Positions 42,597 to 51,826 of a DNA stretch of 64,000 nt are shown here, piece by piece (positions within the stretch are counted from its first letter, which is position 1; every line of letters begins with the position of its first letter). Position numbers and translations under genes: made by a program. The notes under the pieces are model-generated. The model was not told the origin of the DNA. It saw only the letters and a list, made by a program, of their open reading frames with translations, and made no database searches. The DNA is from Prevotellaceae bacterium UBA711. Its GTDB lineage: Bacteria > Bacteroidota > Bacteroidia > Bacteroidales > Bacteroidaceae. The stretch is from NCBI GenBank assembly GCA_002297545.1, contig DBLZ01000035.1, positions 1 through 64,000 on the forward strand, in the 5' to 3' direction.

Positions 42597-44957
42597 ATGA
42601 CAAAAGTAAGAGAACTCCTCATGGCGGCAGTGGGCCTGATGCCTGTTGCCGCAGGTGCCACTTCGTCGTGGCCTGACACCGACGGTGGGGAGATGCGGAC
42701 ACGCCGCCCCAACATTATATATATAATGTGCGATGACATGGGTTATGGCGACCTCGGTTGCTATGGTCAGCAGTTGATAGAGACGCCCAACATAGACCGT
42801 CTGGCGCGGGAAGGTATGCGCTTTACTCAGGCCTACGCCGGCAGTCCTGTCAGTGCCCCCTCTCGTTCATCGTTCATGACGGGGCAGCATTCCGGTCACA
42901 TGCATGTGCGAGGCAACCGCGAGTACTGGCAATCGGCGCTTCGGCAGAATGCTTTTGGCAACAATGCGGACTATGTCATCATCGGCCAAGAGCCTTACTT
43001 GAACACCCACCGCATCATTCCGGAGGTGATGAAAGAAGCGGGTTACGGCACGGGTATGTTCGGCAAGTGGGCCGGCGGATACTATAATATGCAGTATCCC
43101 GATGTGTACATGCGCGATGCTGACGGCAATACCGACACGTCCAAGTTCCGGGAGAGCAGTAGCGCATCGTTGCCCAATCTGCGAGGCGTGGATTGCTACT
43201 ATGGCCCTATATGCCAGTTCCAAGCTCATACATACTATCCCAACTTCCTCAACCGCTACGACCCCGAGAAGTATGGAGACACACACATAGTAGTGGACAC
43301 GCTGAAGCAGAACATCCAGCACAGTGCCGTGGCCTCCGGCAACAAGGATTATGAGAACCGCGAGCAGTACAGCAGCGACCTGATACACCAATATGCCCTG
43401 GACTGGATAGACCGTCAGACTGCCGAGCAGCCGTTCCTTGGCATCTTCACCTATACGTTGCCGCATGCCGAACTGTGGCAACCCAACGACAGCCTGGTGC
43501 AGAAGTATGAAGAGAAGTTTCAGGGACAGGATGCTTCGTACGGTGGCAACTATGGTTCTTGGTACTACAAGAACTATGGTAAGCATGCCCAGTTTGCAGC
43601 CATGGTGAGCCGTCTGGACGCACAGGTGGGCGAGATCATGGAAAAACTGAAGGAGAAGGGCTTCGCAGACAACACCCTGGTCATCTTCACCTCAGACAAT
43701 GGCCCTCACGAGGAGGGCGGCGCCGATCCGTCATGGTTCAATCGCGATGGCCTGTTGCGTGGCCTGAAACGCTCTACCTATGAAGGCGGCATACGCATCC
43801 CCTTCATCGCCAAGGGCCCCGGTGTGCCAGCCGGCACGGTCAACGACCATCAGCTGGCCTTCTACGACCTGATGCCTACCTTTATGGACTATGCCGGACT
43901 GGATGGCTCAACCTGCAGTCGTGCAGCCAGCACAGATGAGGATCGCTTCGACGGTATATCCTTCTACAACACGCTGACTGGCAACGATGCCGAACAGGAG
44001 AAGCACGAATTTTTGTTCTGGGAGTTCCACGAGACCAACATGATGGCCGTGCGCATGGGCGACTGGAAGCTGGTGGTGAACCGTGGAAACGTACTACTGT
44101 ATGACCTTGCCAACGACCTGCACGAGGACCATGACGTGGCAGCACAACACCCTGACATCGTTGCCAAGATGGTGGAGATTATCTATCGCGAACATGTGGA
44201 TAGCCCGCTATTCCGTGTCACTTTGCCCGAGCGTAGAATGGCAGGTGAGTATATCAACATGACGTTCCGTCGTCCCACGAGCGGTTCACCTTTGGTTACT
44301 CTTACCAATGAAAAGGGCGAAACTCCTGAGGGTGTTAGTGCCTCCGTCACCAATATCTATCCCGCGCAGGCCAGCAACAACTGGACTGGTGCGGCGGTCA
44401 GTGGTCGCACCGACCTCAGCCCCGGTACCAATGCTCCCGACACCAAGCGTACCATCACTTTTCGCATCAACGGCCTGCCTTCCAGCTATGCCATGGACAA
44501 AATTGTGGCGGGAATAGCTGCCACCAATGCCTCGGGAAACTATCAGGGCAACGGTACGGATCGCGACTTCACGTTCACCATCCAGACGAGTGCTGACGGC
44601 AACACATGGACGGACTACGACACTAAGTCCGGCAACATCAATCAAACCGTTGGTGGCATCACCAAGTGGGAGTTTACCGGCGGAGGGGAGGTCGTTGTGC
44701 CAACCAGCCCTTTTTATCTTAGGCTCCAGTTGGTGAACAACTCCACGCTGGGGTGCTTCAGTTCCCTGTTCTCCATGACGTTGCATCGCGATCCGAATAC
44801 CGAGACAGGCGTTTCTGATATTCCTTCAGCCAATGGCAGCACCATCGGCACGGCGTATGACCTGACAGGACGTCCTGCCCGTCACAATACCAAGGGCGTG
44901 CTGGTGGAAGATGGTAAGTTGGTAATCAAGATTCCGTCATCTTCGCCGGTGGAGTGA
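42597..44957 (+). CDS. Secreted Ser-type sulfatase with C-terminal sugar-binding-like and sorting domains
   Basis: A 786-residue exported sulfatase. The formylglycine motif is Ser-type, S86-A-P-S-R90 (SPVSAPSRSSFMTGQ), which anaerobic sulfatase-maturing enzymes activate. Metal-binding and catalytic segments are MCDDMGYGD, GMFGKWAGGY and TSDNGPHEEGG. The catalytic region ends near 545. A ~160-residue discoidin/F5-8-like beta-sandwich (ATNASGNYQGNGTDRDFTF...) follows, and the tail AYDLTGRPARHN...GVLVEDGKLVIK resembles a Bacteroidetes C-terminal sorting domain. It likely desulfates extracellular or host glycans. The maturase gene is not in the window. Confidence 0.9.
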   Translation: MTKVRELLMAAVGLMPVAAGATSSWPDTDGGEMRTRRPNIIYIMCDDMGYGDLGCYGQQLIETPNIDRLAREGMRFTQAYAGSPVSAPSRSSFMTGQHSGHMHVRGNREYWQSALRQNAFGNNADYVIIGQEPYLNTHRIIPEVMKEAGYGTGMFGKWAGGYYNMQYPDVYMRDADGNTDTSKFRESSSASLPNLRGVDCYYGPICQFQAHTYYPNFLNRYDPEKYGDTHIVVDTLKQNIQHSAVASGNKDYENREQYSSDLIHQYALDWIDRQTAEQPFLGIFTYTLPHAELWQPNDSLVQKYEEKFQGQDASYGGNYGSWYYKNYGKHAQFAAMVSRLDAQVGEIMEKLKEKGFADNTLVIFTSDNGPHEEGGADPSWFNRDGLLRGLKRSTYEGGIRIPFIAKGPGVPAGTVNDHQLAFYDLMPTFMDYAGLDGSTCSRAASTDEDRFDGISFYNTLTGNDAEQEKHEFLFWEFHETNMMAVRMGDWKLVVNRGNVLLYDLANDLHEDHDVAAQHPDIVAKMVEIIYREHVDSPLFRVTLPERRMAGEYINMTFRRPTSGSPLVTLTNEKGETPEGVSASVTNIYPAQASNNWTGAAVSGRTDLSPGTNAPDTKRTITFRINGLPSSYAMDKIVAGIAATNASGNYQGNGTDRDFTFTIQTSADGNTWTDYDTKSGNINQTVGGITKWEFTGGGEVVVPTSPFYLRLQLVNNSTLGCFSSLFSMTLHRDPNTETGVSDIPSANGSTIGTAYDLTGRPARHNTKGVLVEDGKLVIKIPSSSPVE

Positions 44958-45046
44958 CGTGGTGTTTTGGATAAGGCCCGGCCGCTATCGCGTGTCCTTT
45001 TGCCTGTGCTAATTCATACGTATTAGTAAAGTTTCGGTGTTGATTT

Positions 45047-45078
45047 GTTGCTTGTTACAGATAAATTACGTACATTTG
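45047..45078 (+). promoter_or_regulatory. Promoter of the DUF2059 gene
   Basis: GTTG (45047-45050), 20 bp, TACATTTG (45071-45078). The leader to the ATG at 45207 is about 120 nt. Confidence 0.65.
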
Positions 45079-45206
45079 CGTATCATATCTTGATGCTCTT
45101 GTGTTGACAGGAGGCTGTGCTTTCGTGCGGAGGTTGCCAAGATGTTTGCCATTGTTGGCTGGAACGGAACATATCGAATGATTATTAACCAACTTGAAAT
45201 ACAATT

Positions 45207-45659
45207 ATGAAGAAGACTTTTTCCATGCTGTTCATGATGCTTGCTATAGCGTTATCAATGAGCGCGCAGGACGTGGACAAGGAATGCACTGTCGAAGTGG
45301 ACAAGATGCTCAGAGCAATGAATGTACAGGAAATGTATGCTCAGTCTGTAGTGAAAATAGTTCAACAAAGGAAAGATCGATATACCAATCCCGATGCAGT
45401 AGCCAAAGAAATAATCGACTCCACGTGGCCTGATGTTGTGCAGGAATATGCGAAGGCGTACAGCAAATACCTCACTCTTGATGATATGCGGGCTATAAAC
45501 GAGTTTTATGCGTCGCCAGCGTGGCAGAAGATGGGTCGGTGCCAAACCGAGATATCGAATAATCTGGAAACCGAGTTGATGTCGAAGTGGCTGAGCGACC
45601 CAAACTCAAAGTATTGGAAAAATATGATAGCTATAATAGTGAAATACACTAAGCTGTAA
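45207..45659 (+). CDS. Exported DUF2059 protein
   Basis: A 150-residue protein with a signal peptide (MKKTFSMLFMMLAIALSMSAQ). The mature part is helical with the DUF2059 pattern YAKAYSKYLTLDDMRAINEFYASPAWQKM. It is likely periplasmic; no biochemical role is known. It stands alone, with its own promoter and a strong bidirectional terminator behind it. Confidence 0.85.
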   Translation: MKKTFSMLFMMLAIALSMSAQDVDKECTVEVDKMLRAMNVQEMYAQSVVKIVQQRKDRYTNPDAVAKEIIDSTWPDVVQEYAKAYSKYLTLDDMRAINEFYASPAWQKMGRCQTEISNNLETELMSKWLSDPNSKYWKNMIAIIVKYTKL

Positions 45660-45687
45660 TACCGTTGTGCTGAGACAATGATACACT

Positions 45688-45726
45688 GCCGCCCCTTCAT
45701 GGTTCATCGTACCATGAAGGGGCGGC
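45688..45726. terminator. Bidirectional terminator between DUF2059 gene and trxB
   Basis: GCCGCCCCTTCATGGT and ACCATGAAGGGGCGGC form a perfect 16-bp stem with a 7-nt loop between convergent genes. Confidence 0.85.
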
Positions 45727-45772
45727 AAGCATTTTGCCGTAGGGCATAGGCCTTACAGGTGTTGTGGTGCCA

Positions 45773-46684
45773 TCACTGTCTTTCTGCCAAGTACTTGCGC
45801 GCATCCATGGCGGCATGGCAGCCGCTGCCTGCGGCAGAAATGGCCTGACGGTAGATGGGATCTGCCACGTCGCCACAGGCAAAGACACCCGGGATGTTGG
45901 TGGCCGTGGTGGGATGTTTCACTATGATGTAGCCCTCGGCGTCGCATTCCAGGGCGGGACGGAAGATGTCGCTGTTGGGGTGATGCCCTATGGCAAGGAA
46001 CAGACCGTCGATGGGCAGGTCCTGTCCGGTGGAGAGATGTGCTCCTTCCACGCCGTCGGCACCATAGAGGCCGCGGACCTGCGTGTTCCACAGTATCTCT
46101 ATGTTGTCGGTTTCCTTGATTTTCTGCTGCATGGCTTCGGAGGCGCGCAACACGTCGCGGCGTACTATCATGTACACCTTCTTGCACAGGCCGGCCAGGT
46201 ATTGGGCTTCCTCACAGGCCGTGTCGCCGCCGCCCACCACGGCCACGGTCTTCTTGCGATAGAAGAAGCCGTCGCATGTGGCGCATGCACTCACGCCCAT
46301 GCCCTGGTACTTCTTCTCGTCGTCAAGGCCGAGGTATTTGGCCGAGGCTCCTGTTGATATTATGACCGTCTCCGCCTCTATGGTGGTGCCGTCGTCTATG
46401 GTCAGGCGGTGGGGACGTGAGCCGTCGGCGGAAAAGTCAACGGCCGTGATGGCCCCCATCCTTATGTCGGTACCCAGGCGTTCGGCCTGGGCGCGAAGGT
46501 CTTCCATCAGTTCGTTGCCCGTGGTGCCCTCGGGGTAACCCGGAAAGTTGTCGATGTCGGTAGTCTGTGTCAACTGGCCTCCGGGTTGGTTGCCCTCGTA
46601 GAGAACCGGTTCCAGACCGCTTCGGCTGGCGTATATTGCTGCTGTGTAGCCGGCGGGGCCACTGCCTATGATTACTGTCTTCAT
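45773..46684 (-). CDS. trxB: Thioredoxin-disulfide reductase
   Basis: A 303-residue flavoprotein that reduces thioredoxin with NADPH. FAD-binding GSGPAGYTAAIYASR is at the N-terminus, the redox pair is Cys134/Cys137 (ACATCDGFF), the NADPH-binding GGGDTACEEA follows, and the C-terminal FAD contact is FACGDVADPIYRQ. It is the last gene of the frr-rsgA-trxB operon on the minus strand, 38 bp after rsgA. Confidence 0.96.
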   Translation of the reverse strand: MKTVIIGSGPAGYTAAIYASRSGLEPVLYEGNQPGGQLTQTTDIDNFPGYPEGTTGNELMEDLRAQAERLGTDIRMGAITAVDFSADGSRPHRLTIDDGTTIEAETVIISTGASAKYLGLDDEKKYQGMGVSACATCDGFFYRKKTVAVVGGGDTACEEAQYLAGLCKKVYMIVRRDVLRASEAMQQKIKETDNIEILWNTQVRGLYGADGVEGAHLSTGQDLPIDGLFLAIGHHPNSDIFRPALECDAEGYIIVKHPTTATNIPGVFACGDVADPIYRQAISAAGSGCHAAMDARKYLAERQ

Positions 46685-46722
46685 AATAAGTCGTGTTGAT
46701 AGTGTTTGGGTGTATTCTATGG

Positions 46723-47760
46723 TTACAGTTTGCTGCGGTATTTTCCCTCATCCTTGTCCTCCAGCATGGACAGGTAGCTGTGGTAGCGGCTCTGTGCTAT
46801 GCGCTGTTGCTCCAGGGCGGCCAGTACGGCACAGCCCGGCTCATGTGTGTGTGTGCAGTTGCCAAAGCGGCACTCCCTGCTTATGCTGAATATCTCGCGG
46901 AAGTAGTGTCCCACTTCTTCGCGCTCCATGTCGAAGGTGCCGAATCCCTTGATGCCAGGCGTGTCTATGATGTATCCTGCCTGGGCATCCGTGTCGGGGA
47001 GTGGAGGGAGGTCGAACATTTCGGAGAAAGTGGTGGTGTGTATGCCTGTGTCGTGTGTGTCGGATATTTCCGCCGTTCGTGCGTTTAGTCCGGGAATGAG
47101 TGCATTGAGCAATGTGCTCTTGCCCACTCCGCTGTTGCCTGAGAGTAGCGTGGTCTTGCCGGCAAGCATCTGACGCAAGGCCGACACGTTACACAGTCCC
47201 GTGCCGTTGTCATGTCTCTGACCGCCTTCCTGTCCGTCGTCATCGGTGTTTGCGACCATGGTTCCGTCGTGCAAGGCCGATATGCCGTAGCATGGATAGC
47301 CAAGGCTTTCGTAGAGACGGAAGAAGAGGTGCAGCAGTTGCATGTCCTCCTCGTCCAGCAGGTCCACCTTGTTGAATATGAGGACGACGGGTACACGATA
47401 AGCCTCTGCTCCGGCCAGGAAGCGGTCGATGAAAGTGGTGCTTGTTTCCGGATGCCGCAGTGTCACTATCAAGGCAGCCAGGTCCACGTTTGCCGCTATT
47501 ATGTGGCTTTGTTTGGACAGGTTGGATGCCTTGCGGATGATATAGTTGCGTCTCTCCAGTACTTCCGTGATGAGGCCCACGTTGTCCTCTCCCGCCTCTG
47601 TGGGCAGGATGCGGACATGGTCGCCCACGGCCACTGGGTTGGTGCTGCGGATGCCCTTGAGACGGAAGTTGCCTTTGACCTTACAACGGAAAAGCCGGCC
47701 GTCGTCCGTCAGACGGACAACGTACCAGCTTCCTGTGTTCTTGATGACGATGCCCTGCAT
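46723..47760 (-). CDS. rsgA: Ribosome small subunit-dependent GTPase A
   Basis: A 345-residue circularly permuted GTPase acting in late 30S maturation. It has an N-terminal OB-fold, G4 NKVD at 130-133, the P-loop GNSGVGKS at 208-215 and DTPGIKGFG. The C-terminal zinc-binding region reads [16 protein letters not shown]. An acidic, low-complexity insert (about 172-187) lies between G5 and G1. It starts 3 bp after frr, and trxB follows, so all three are likely co-transcribed from the frr promoter. Confidence 0.96.
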   Translation of the reverse strand: MQGIVIKNTGSWYVVRLTDDGRLFRCKVKGNFRLKGIRSTNPVAVGDHVRILPTEAGEDNVGLITEVLERRNYIIRKASNLSKQSHIIAANVDLAALIVTLRHPETSTTFIDRFLAGAEAYRVPVVLIFNKVDLLDEEDMQLLHLFFRLYESLGYPCYGISALHDGTMVANTDDDGQEGGQRHDNGTGLCNVSALRQMLAGKTTLLSGNSGVGKSTLLNALIPGLNARTAEISDTHDTGIHTTTFSEMFDLPPLPDTDAQAGYIIDTPGIKGFGTFDMEREEVGHYFREIFSISRECRFGNCTHTHEPGCAVLAALEQQRIAQSRYHSYLSMLEDKDEGKYRSKL

Positions 47761-47763
47761 CTC

Positions 47764-48324
47764 TCAGACTGTCATGATTTCCTTCTCCTTGTTGGCCATG
47801 TGCTCGTCCGCCTTCTTGATGTACTTGTCGTGCATCTTCTGCAGGTCGTTCTCAGCATCCTTCTCCAAGTCTTCGGACAGGCCGTCCTTGATGGCCTTCT
47901 TCAGCTTGTCGTTGGTGTCGCGGCGGGCATTGCGTACGCTCACTTTAGCCTGCTCCACCTCCTTGCCGCACTGTTTCACCAGCTGCTTGCGTCGTTCCTC
48001 GGTGAGTGGCGGTATGGTCAGGCGTATGATTTCGCCATTGTTGTCGGGCGTGATGCCCACATCGCTGTCCATGATGGCCTTTTCTATTGCACGGAACATG
48101 CTTTTGTCCCAAGGCTTGATGGCTATGGTGCGGGCATCCGGTGTGTTGATGCTGGCCACGTTGTTCAAGGGCACCATGCTGCCGTAGCTGTCCACGCGTA
48201 TGCCGTCAAGTATCTTTACGTTGGCCTTGCCCGCACGGATGTGTGCCAGGGCCTCCTCGAGATACATTACGGCCTCTTCCATCTTCTCCTCAGCCTCGGC
48301 GAGGGTAGCTTTTACGTCTATCAT
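47764..48324 (-). CDS. frr: Ribosome recycling factor
   Basis: A 186-residue RRF that splits the post-termination ribosome together with EF-G. Recognisable segments are [46 protein letters not shown], and the three-helix bundle with [17 protein letters not shown]. It is the first gene of the frr-rsgA-trxB operon, with a promoter 38 bp upstream. Confidence 0.97.
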   Translation of the reverse strand: MIDVKATLAEAEEKMEEAVMYLEEALAHIRAGKANVKILDGIRVDSYGSMVPLNNVASINTPDARTIAIKPWDKSMFRAIEKAIMDSDVGITPDNNGEIIRLTIPPLTEERRKQLVKQCGKEVEQAKVSVRNARRDTNDKLKKAIKDGLSEDLEKDAENDLQKMHDKYIKKADEHMANKEKEIMTV

Positions 48325-48361
48325 GTGTGTATTATGGCTTTATTGGTTAGTAAAGCGCAGG

Positions 48362-48393
48362 CAAATGTAAGTTTTTTCTTTGGATAATGCAAG
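48362..48393 (-). promoter_or_regulatory. frr operon promoter
   Basis: On the minus strand: CTTG (48393-48390), 20 bp, TACATTTG (48369-48362). Confidence 0.7.
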
Positions 48394-48489
48394 CGCGGAC
48401 GGCATTTTGTGTCCCGGGGGAACGCAATTTGGAGCCGGAGGGAGCTGTGGCGCTGTGTGCGGGAGCAGTGTGTGGGCAGGCACCAGCAT

Positions 48490-49041
48490 TTACTCTGCCG
48501 CAGTTTCGTCCGTGTCGTCTGTGGACAGTTCCTCGGTGGGTGTGGCGCGGAACTTCAGTTTGACATACTCGTCGGACTGTGCACACCACATATAATGGAC
48601 ATAGGCATGGACGTCGGCACGCAGCCATTCCGTGACTATCGCCCGGTACTGCTGCGGGTACTGTTCCTGCAGCAGTACCATGCCTTGTGCCATGTGTCCG
48701 AAGAAAGCATTCTCCACGTCCATGGGGCCGGCATACTGGTTCTTTATCCCTTCGTCATTGGTTTCCAGACGCTTTTCGGCGTTGATTACTATGGCATGCC
48801 ACAGGGTGCGCATCTCCAGGGCGCTGACGTGCAGGGGCTTGGGATCGGCGCCATCTGCGGAGGGCACCTGGGTGATGGTGACGGCCTGCAGGCGGTCATC
48901 GTTGCGATAGTCGGTGTCTCTCAGCCTCACCTCTCCCGGCTTCATGTCCTTGTACTCGTTGGAACAAGCCGTGGTGATGGCAAAGACGGCCGTCATGGCC
49001 ACGATAGCCGACAGGAGGCGTGTGATGTGTTTCTTGGTCAT
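48490..49041 (-). CDS. Uncharacterised lipoprotein
   Basis: A 183-residue lipoprotein with signal MTKKHITRLLSAIVAMTAVF and lipobox TTAC. I do not recognise a family. The mature part is charged, with a Met/His-rich middle (FFGHMAQGMVLLQEQYPQQY, HAYVHYMWCAQ) and an acidic tail (ELSTDDTDETAAE). It follows the AraC-type regulator on the same strand after 72 bp, so the regulator may control it or share its transcript. Confidence 0.7.
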   Translation of the reverse strand: MTKKHITRLLSAIVAMTAVFAITTACSNEYKDMKPGEVRLRDTDYRNDDRLQAVTITQVPSADGADPKPLHVSALEMRTLWHAIVINAEKRLETNDEGIKNQYAGPMDVENAFFGHMAQGMVLLQEQYPQQYRAIVTEWLRADVHAYVHYMWCAQSDEYVKLKFRATPTEELSTDDTDETAAE

Positions 49042-49113
49042 AGCGTATGTATGTGCGTTGTGCGTGTGTTATGTTTATAGGTACGTGTATGCGTGCGTAG
49101 GGCGGATTGGCTG

Positions 49114-49998
49114 TCAGTTCATTGCATCGGTTTTGCGCAATGCCTGCGGGGATATTCCTGTCTCGCGGCGGATGAATGTGCCGAAGTGCGACTGGTTGCT
49201 GAAGCCAAGCGTAGAGGCGATCTGCTTTATGCTGAGGTCCGGGTCCTTGAGCATTATCTTGGCCTGGTTCACCAGTTCCTCGTTGATAAGGGTGCTTGCC
49301 GTCTTGCCTGCCACCTGCTTGCAGATGGTGTTGAAGTATTTCGGACTGATGTTCAGTTTGTCGGCATAGAACTGTACGCTGCGTCCGCTGGGGTGTTCGC
49401 GCAGGATGTGTGCAAAGGAGCGGAACAGACTTTCGGCGGCACTGAACTTGACGGGTTGGGGCTGCAGCCCTCCGTTCTCCATAAGGAATGCCACCACGGC
49501 ACAGGAGAAAGCCTGTAGGGTCTTCTGTACACACTGGGTGCGCAATTCTCCTTCGTGAAACATTTCACCATAGGATGTGATGATGGAATAGTAGTTGTGG
49601 CATATCTCCTGTCCCTGCGTGGAGAGATGTATGCAGATATAGGCGTCCTTGGCCAGATAACGCAACGTGCCTACGTGTGTGTCCTTGAGCAGGTTGTAGG
49701 CGTATGCCGGAGTGGTCAGGAAAATGCGGCAGTGGAAGTCGATGCTCACCATGCCGGACTCTATGATGTTGCCGGGGGTGCAGATGAGCATGTCACCTTG
49801 TTCCAAGAAGATCTCTTCGTTGTTTATCACGGCATGGCTCTGCCCCTGTTCCACTATCATCAGAATGAAAAGCTCCGTTCTGACGGTCTCGCGCACGCTG
49901 TCTACCTGGTGTATGTTGTCCAGCAATATCACTTTGTCGTCCCTGTAGTCCACGACAAGATCCCGGGCTTCCGGAGTGTTCAGGTTGATTGTTTTCAT
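49114..49998 (-). CDS. AraC-family transcriptional regulator
   Basis: A 294-residue regulator. The N-terminal ~160 residues form a cupin-like sensing domain (HAVINNEEIFLEQGDMLICTPGN). The C-terminal ~95 residues hold the AraC/XylS double helix-turn-helix: SVQFYADKLNISPKYFNTICKQ, then LSIKQIASTLGFSNQSHFGTFIRRETGISPQALR. The effector is unknown. The nearest possible targets are the downstream lipoprotein gene and the gene itself. A TATCTTTG box lies 5 bp upstream of its start codon. Confidence 0.92.
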   Translation of the reverse strand: MKTINLNTPEARDLVVDYRDDKVILLDNIHQVDSVRETVRTELFILMIVEQGQSHAVINNEEIFLEQGDMLICTPGNIIESGMVSIDFHCRIFLTTPAYAYNLLKDTHVGTLRYLAKDAYICIHLSTQGQEICHNYYSIITSYGEMFHEGELRTQCVQKTLQAFSCAVVAFLMENGGLQPQPVKFSAAESLFRSFAHILREHPSGRSVQFYADKLNISPKYFNTICKQVAGKTASTLINEELVNQAKIMLKDPDLSIKQIASTLGFSNQSHFGTFIRRETGISPQALRKTDAMN

Positions 49999-50002
49999 GA
50001 CA

Positions 50003-50010
50003 CAAAGATA
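50003..50010 (-). promoter_or_regulatory. -7 element of the AraC-type gene
   Basis: TATCTTTG on the minus strand, 4 bp beyond the start codon at 49998. No TTTG lies at the expected distance. Confidence 0.4.
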
Positions 50011-50346
50011 CAGAAAACTGTTTGCTTTTGCTGTTTACTTGGTCGTTGTTTTTCTGCCCGGGTAGAACAATGAGGCAAAAAGCAGGAAGAATAGAACAGC
50101 ATTTTGCGTGAGTGTTGTTGTATTTGCCTACATTGAGCAACGAAATGTCACGCGTTTTATCGTACTTTTCCCGAGGTCTGCGATTTGGAAATGGGCGGGC
50201 GTCGTTGCAGGTGTCATGGGGAATGTTTTTTGTGTTGACGGGATTTGGTTCCCGTTCCTGTAGCATCGTCCCGCGCTTTCTGTGGCGATACGGGCCCTGT
50301 CTTGCCGTGCGTGGGGATGGGCGCCATGGGATTGGGTGTCCATAAA

Positions 50347-50434
50347 CGGGTTTGTTGACCGGAGAAAACCGGATTATGCGGACGAATGAACCGGTTGTTG
50401 CAGGTGAATGAACCGGTTTTCTCGCGCCCCATGA
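50347..50434. repeat. 22-bp periodic array, copy C
   Basis: Cores CGGG, CCGG, CCGG and CCGG begin at 50347, 50369, 50391 and 50413, exactly 22 bp apart. Units 3 and 4 are preceded by GAATGAA. It is the close relative of copies A and B. Confidence 0.75.
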
Positions 50435-50520
50435 TGTGGAGTATCGAACAAGACATGCCGGGACGGGCTGCTCTACTTGCCGAGGCAAGGGTGTTAAATT
50501 CCAAGAATAATGGCTTATTC

Positions 50521-50552
50521 TTTGCTTTTCCCCGTACTTAATCGTACCTTTG
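50521..50552 (+). promoter_or_regulatory. lpxB promoter
   Basis: TTTG (50521-50524), 20 bp, TACCTTTG (50545-50552): a full consensus match. The ATG is only 7 bp further, so the message is probably leaderless. Confidence 0.8.
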
Positions 50553-50559
50553 CAGGCGG

Positions 50560-51735
50560 ATGAGATACTTTGTGATTGCCGGAGAACCCAGTGGCGACCT
50601 GCATGCGGGTCACCTGATGGATGCCATAAGACAGGAGGATGTACAGGCGGAGATACGCTATTGGTATCGTCCCGATCTGGCCTACATGGGCTTCGTCTCC
50701 GTGGCTATGCATTTGGGTGCCATATTGCGCGGCATGAAGGAATGCCGGCAGGCCATCGCAGACTTCCGTCCCGACAGGCTGGTGCTTGTGGACTATCCCG
50801 GTTTCAATCTGGACATGGCCGCGTGGTTCCGTGGCCATGTGGCGGCGCAGGAAACGGCCGTGGACAGCGGTGCACGTACGCCCAAGGTGGTGTATTATAT
50901 CCCGCCCAAAGTGTGGGCATGGAAGGAGGGGCGCGTGTCCAGGATGAAACGTTGTGTGGACAGCGTGCTCTGCATCCTGCCGTTCGAGGTGGAATGGTAT
51001 GCGCGGCGGCACGGCTATCAAGTGGACTACGTGGGCAACCCGACGTTGGACGAGGTGGCGGCATTCCGTCAGACCCTGACGCGTGAAGAAGAGGAACAAT
51101 GGCGCAGGTCTTTGCTTCTGGACGATGCTCCTGTGCTGGCTCTTATGCCGGGCAGCAGGCGGCAGGAGATCGAACGCAACCTGCCGTTGATGTTGCATGC
51201 GGCCGCAGAGGTGGGCGGAGATGTGCAGCTGGTCATTGCCTCGGCGCCCGGTATGTCCGGACACTTCTATGATGGAGTGATGGCGCACGCCTTGGAGGGA
51301 AAGGACTATGAGGCTTTCCGCCGGAAGATAGTCCTGGCCCCGTGTCAGGGCAGCCGCAGCAGTTTCCTGTTGCTGCATTGTGCCCGTGCCGCCTTGGTGA
51401 CCAGCGGTACGGCTACCTTGGAAACTGCCATCATGGGTGTGCCCCAGGTGGTGTGCTATGCCATGAGGTGCGGACGGATGGTGTCGTGGCTGAGACGCTT
51501 GGTGCTTAAGGTGCCTTATGTGTCGCTGGTCAATCTGATAGCCGGCCATGAGGTGGTGCCCGAACTGGTGGCCGGAGATCTAACGCCCGCCCGTCTGAGG
51601 CATGAGCTCCGGGGCATCCTGCTCGATGATGTCTGCCGTGCACGTCAGAAGGAAGGCTATGCCCGTATGATGTCCATGCTGGGCGAGCCGGGTGCACCGA
51701 GGCGCGCCGCCGCCCTGGTGACAGGCAGAATCTGA
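50560..51735 (+). CDS. lpxB: Lipid-A-disaccharide synthase with an internal deletion
   Basis: A 391-residue GT-B-like enzyme joining UDP-diacylglucosamine and lipid X. Family segments are the start VIAGEPSGDLHAG, AYMGFVSV, VLVDYPGFNLDMA, YYIPPKVWAWKEGRV, GNPTLDEV, LMPGSRRQEI and TSGTATLETAIMGVPQVV. Between residues ~34 and 36 (AEIRYW-YRPDL) the usual glycine-rich stretch (F-x-G-x-x-G-x-x-M-x-x-x-G) is missing, about 16 residues, in frame. A short extra loop (about residues 95-110) partly restores length. Catalysis may be affected, or a second copy may exist elsewhere. It stands alone with a consensus promoter. Confidence 0.9.
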   Translation: MRYFVIAGEPSGDLHAGHLMDAIRQEDVQAEIRYWYRPDLAYMGFVSVAMHLGAILRGMKECRQAIADFRPDRLVLVDYPGFNLDMAAWFRGHVAAQETAVDSGARTPKVVYYIPPKVWAWKEGRVSRMKRCVDSVLCILPFEVEWYARRHGYQVDYVGNPTLDEVAAFRQTLTREEEEQWRRSLLLDDAPVLALMPGSRRQEIERNLPLMLHAAAEVGGDVQLVIASAPGMSGHFYDGVMAHALEGKDYEAFRRKIVLAPCQGSRSSFLLLHCARAALVTSGTATLETAIMGVPQVVCYAMRCGRMVSWLRRLVLKVPYVSLVNLIAGHEVVPELVAGDLTPARLRHELRGILLDDVCRARQKEGYARMMSMLGEPGAPRRAAALVTGRI

Positions 51736-51826
51736 TACATGGCGCCGGGGGCGGGCATGTGCTGTCCGATGGCCTCGGAATGTGGGGACGATGCAAGCGT
51801 AGAGATAAATACCAAATGACAACGAT

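Larger units (their letters stand above)
49999..50520. other. Gene-free region with repeated DNA
   Basis: No credible gene in about 520 bp. It contains the araC-type gene's -7 element, a stretch resembling 330-426 (about 50270-50346, with shared TTTCTGTG, TGCCGTGC and GCCATGGGA), and the 22-bp array copy C. Confidence 0.6.
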
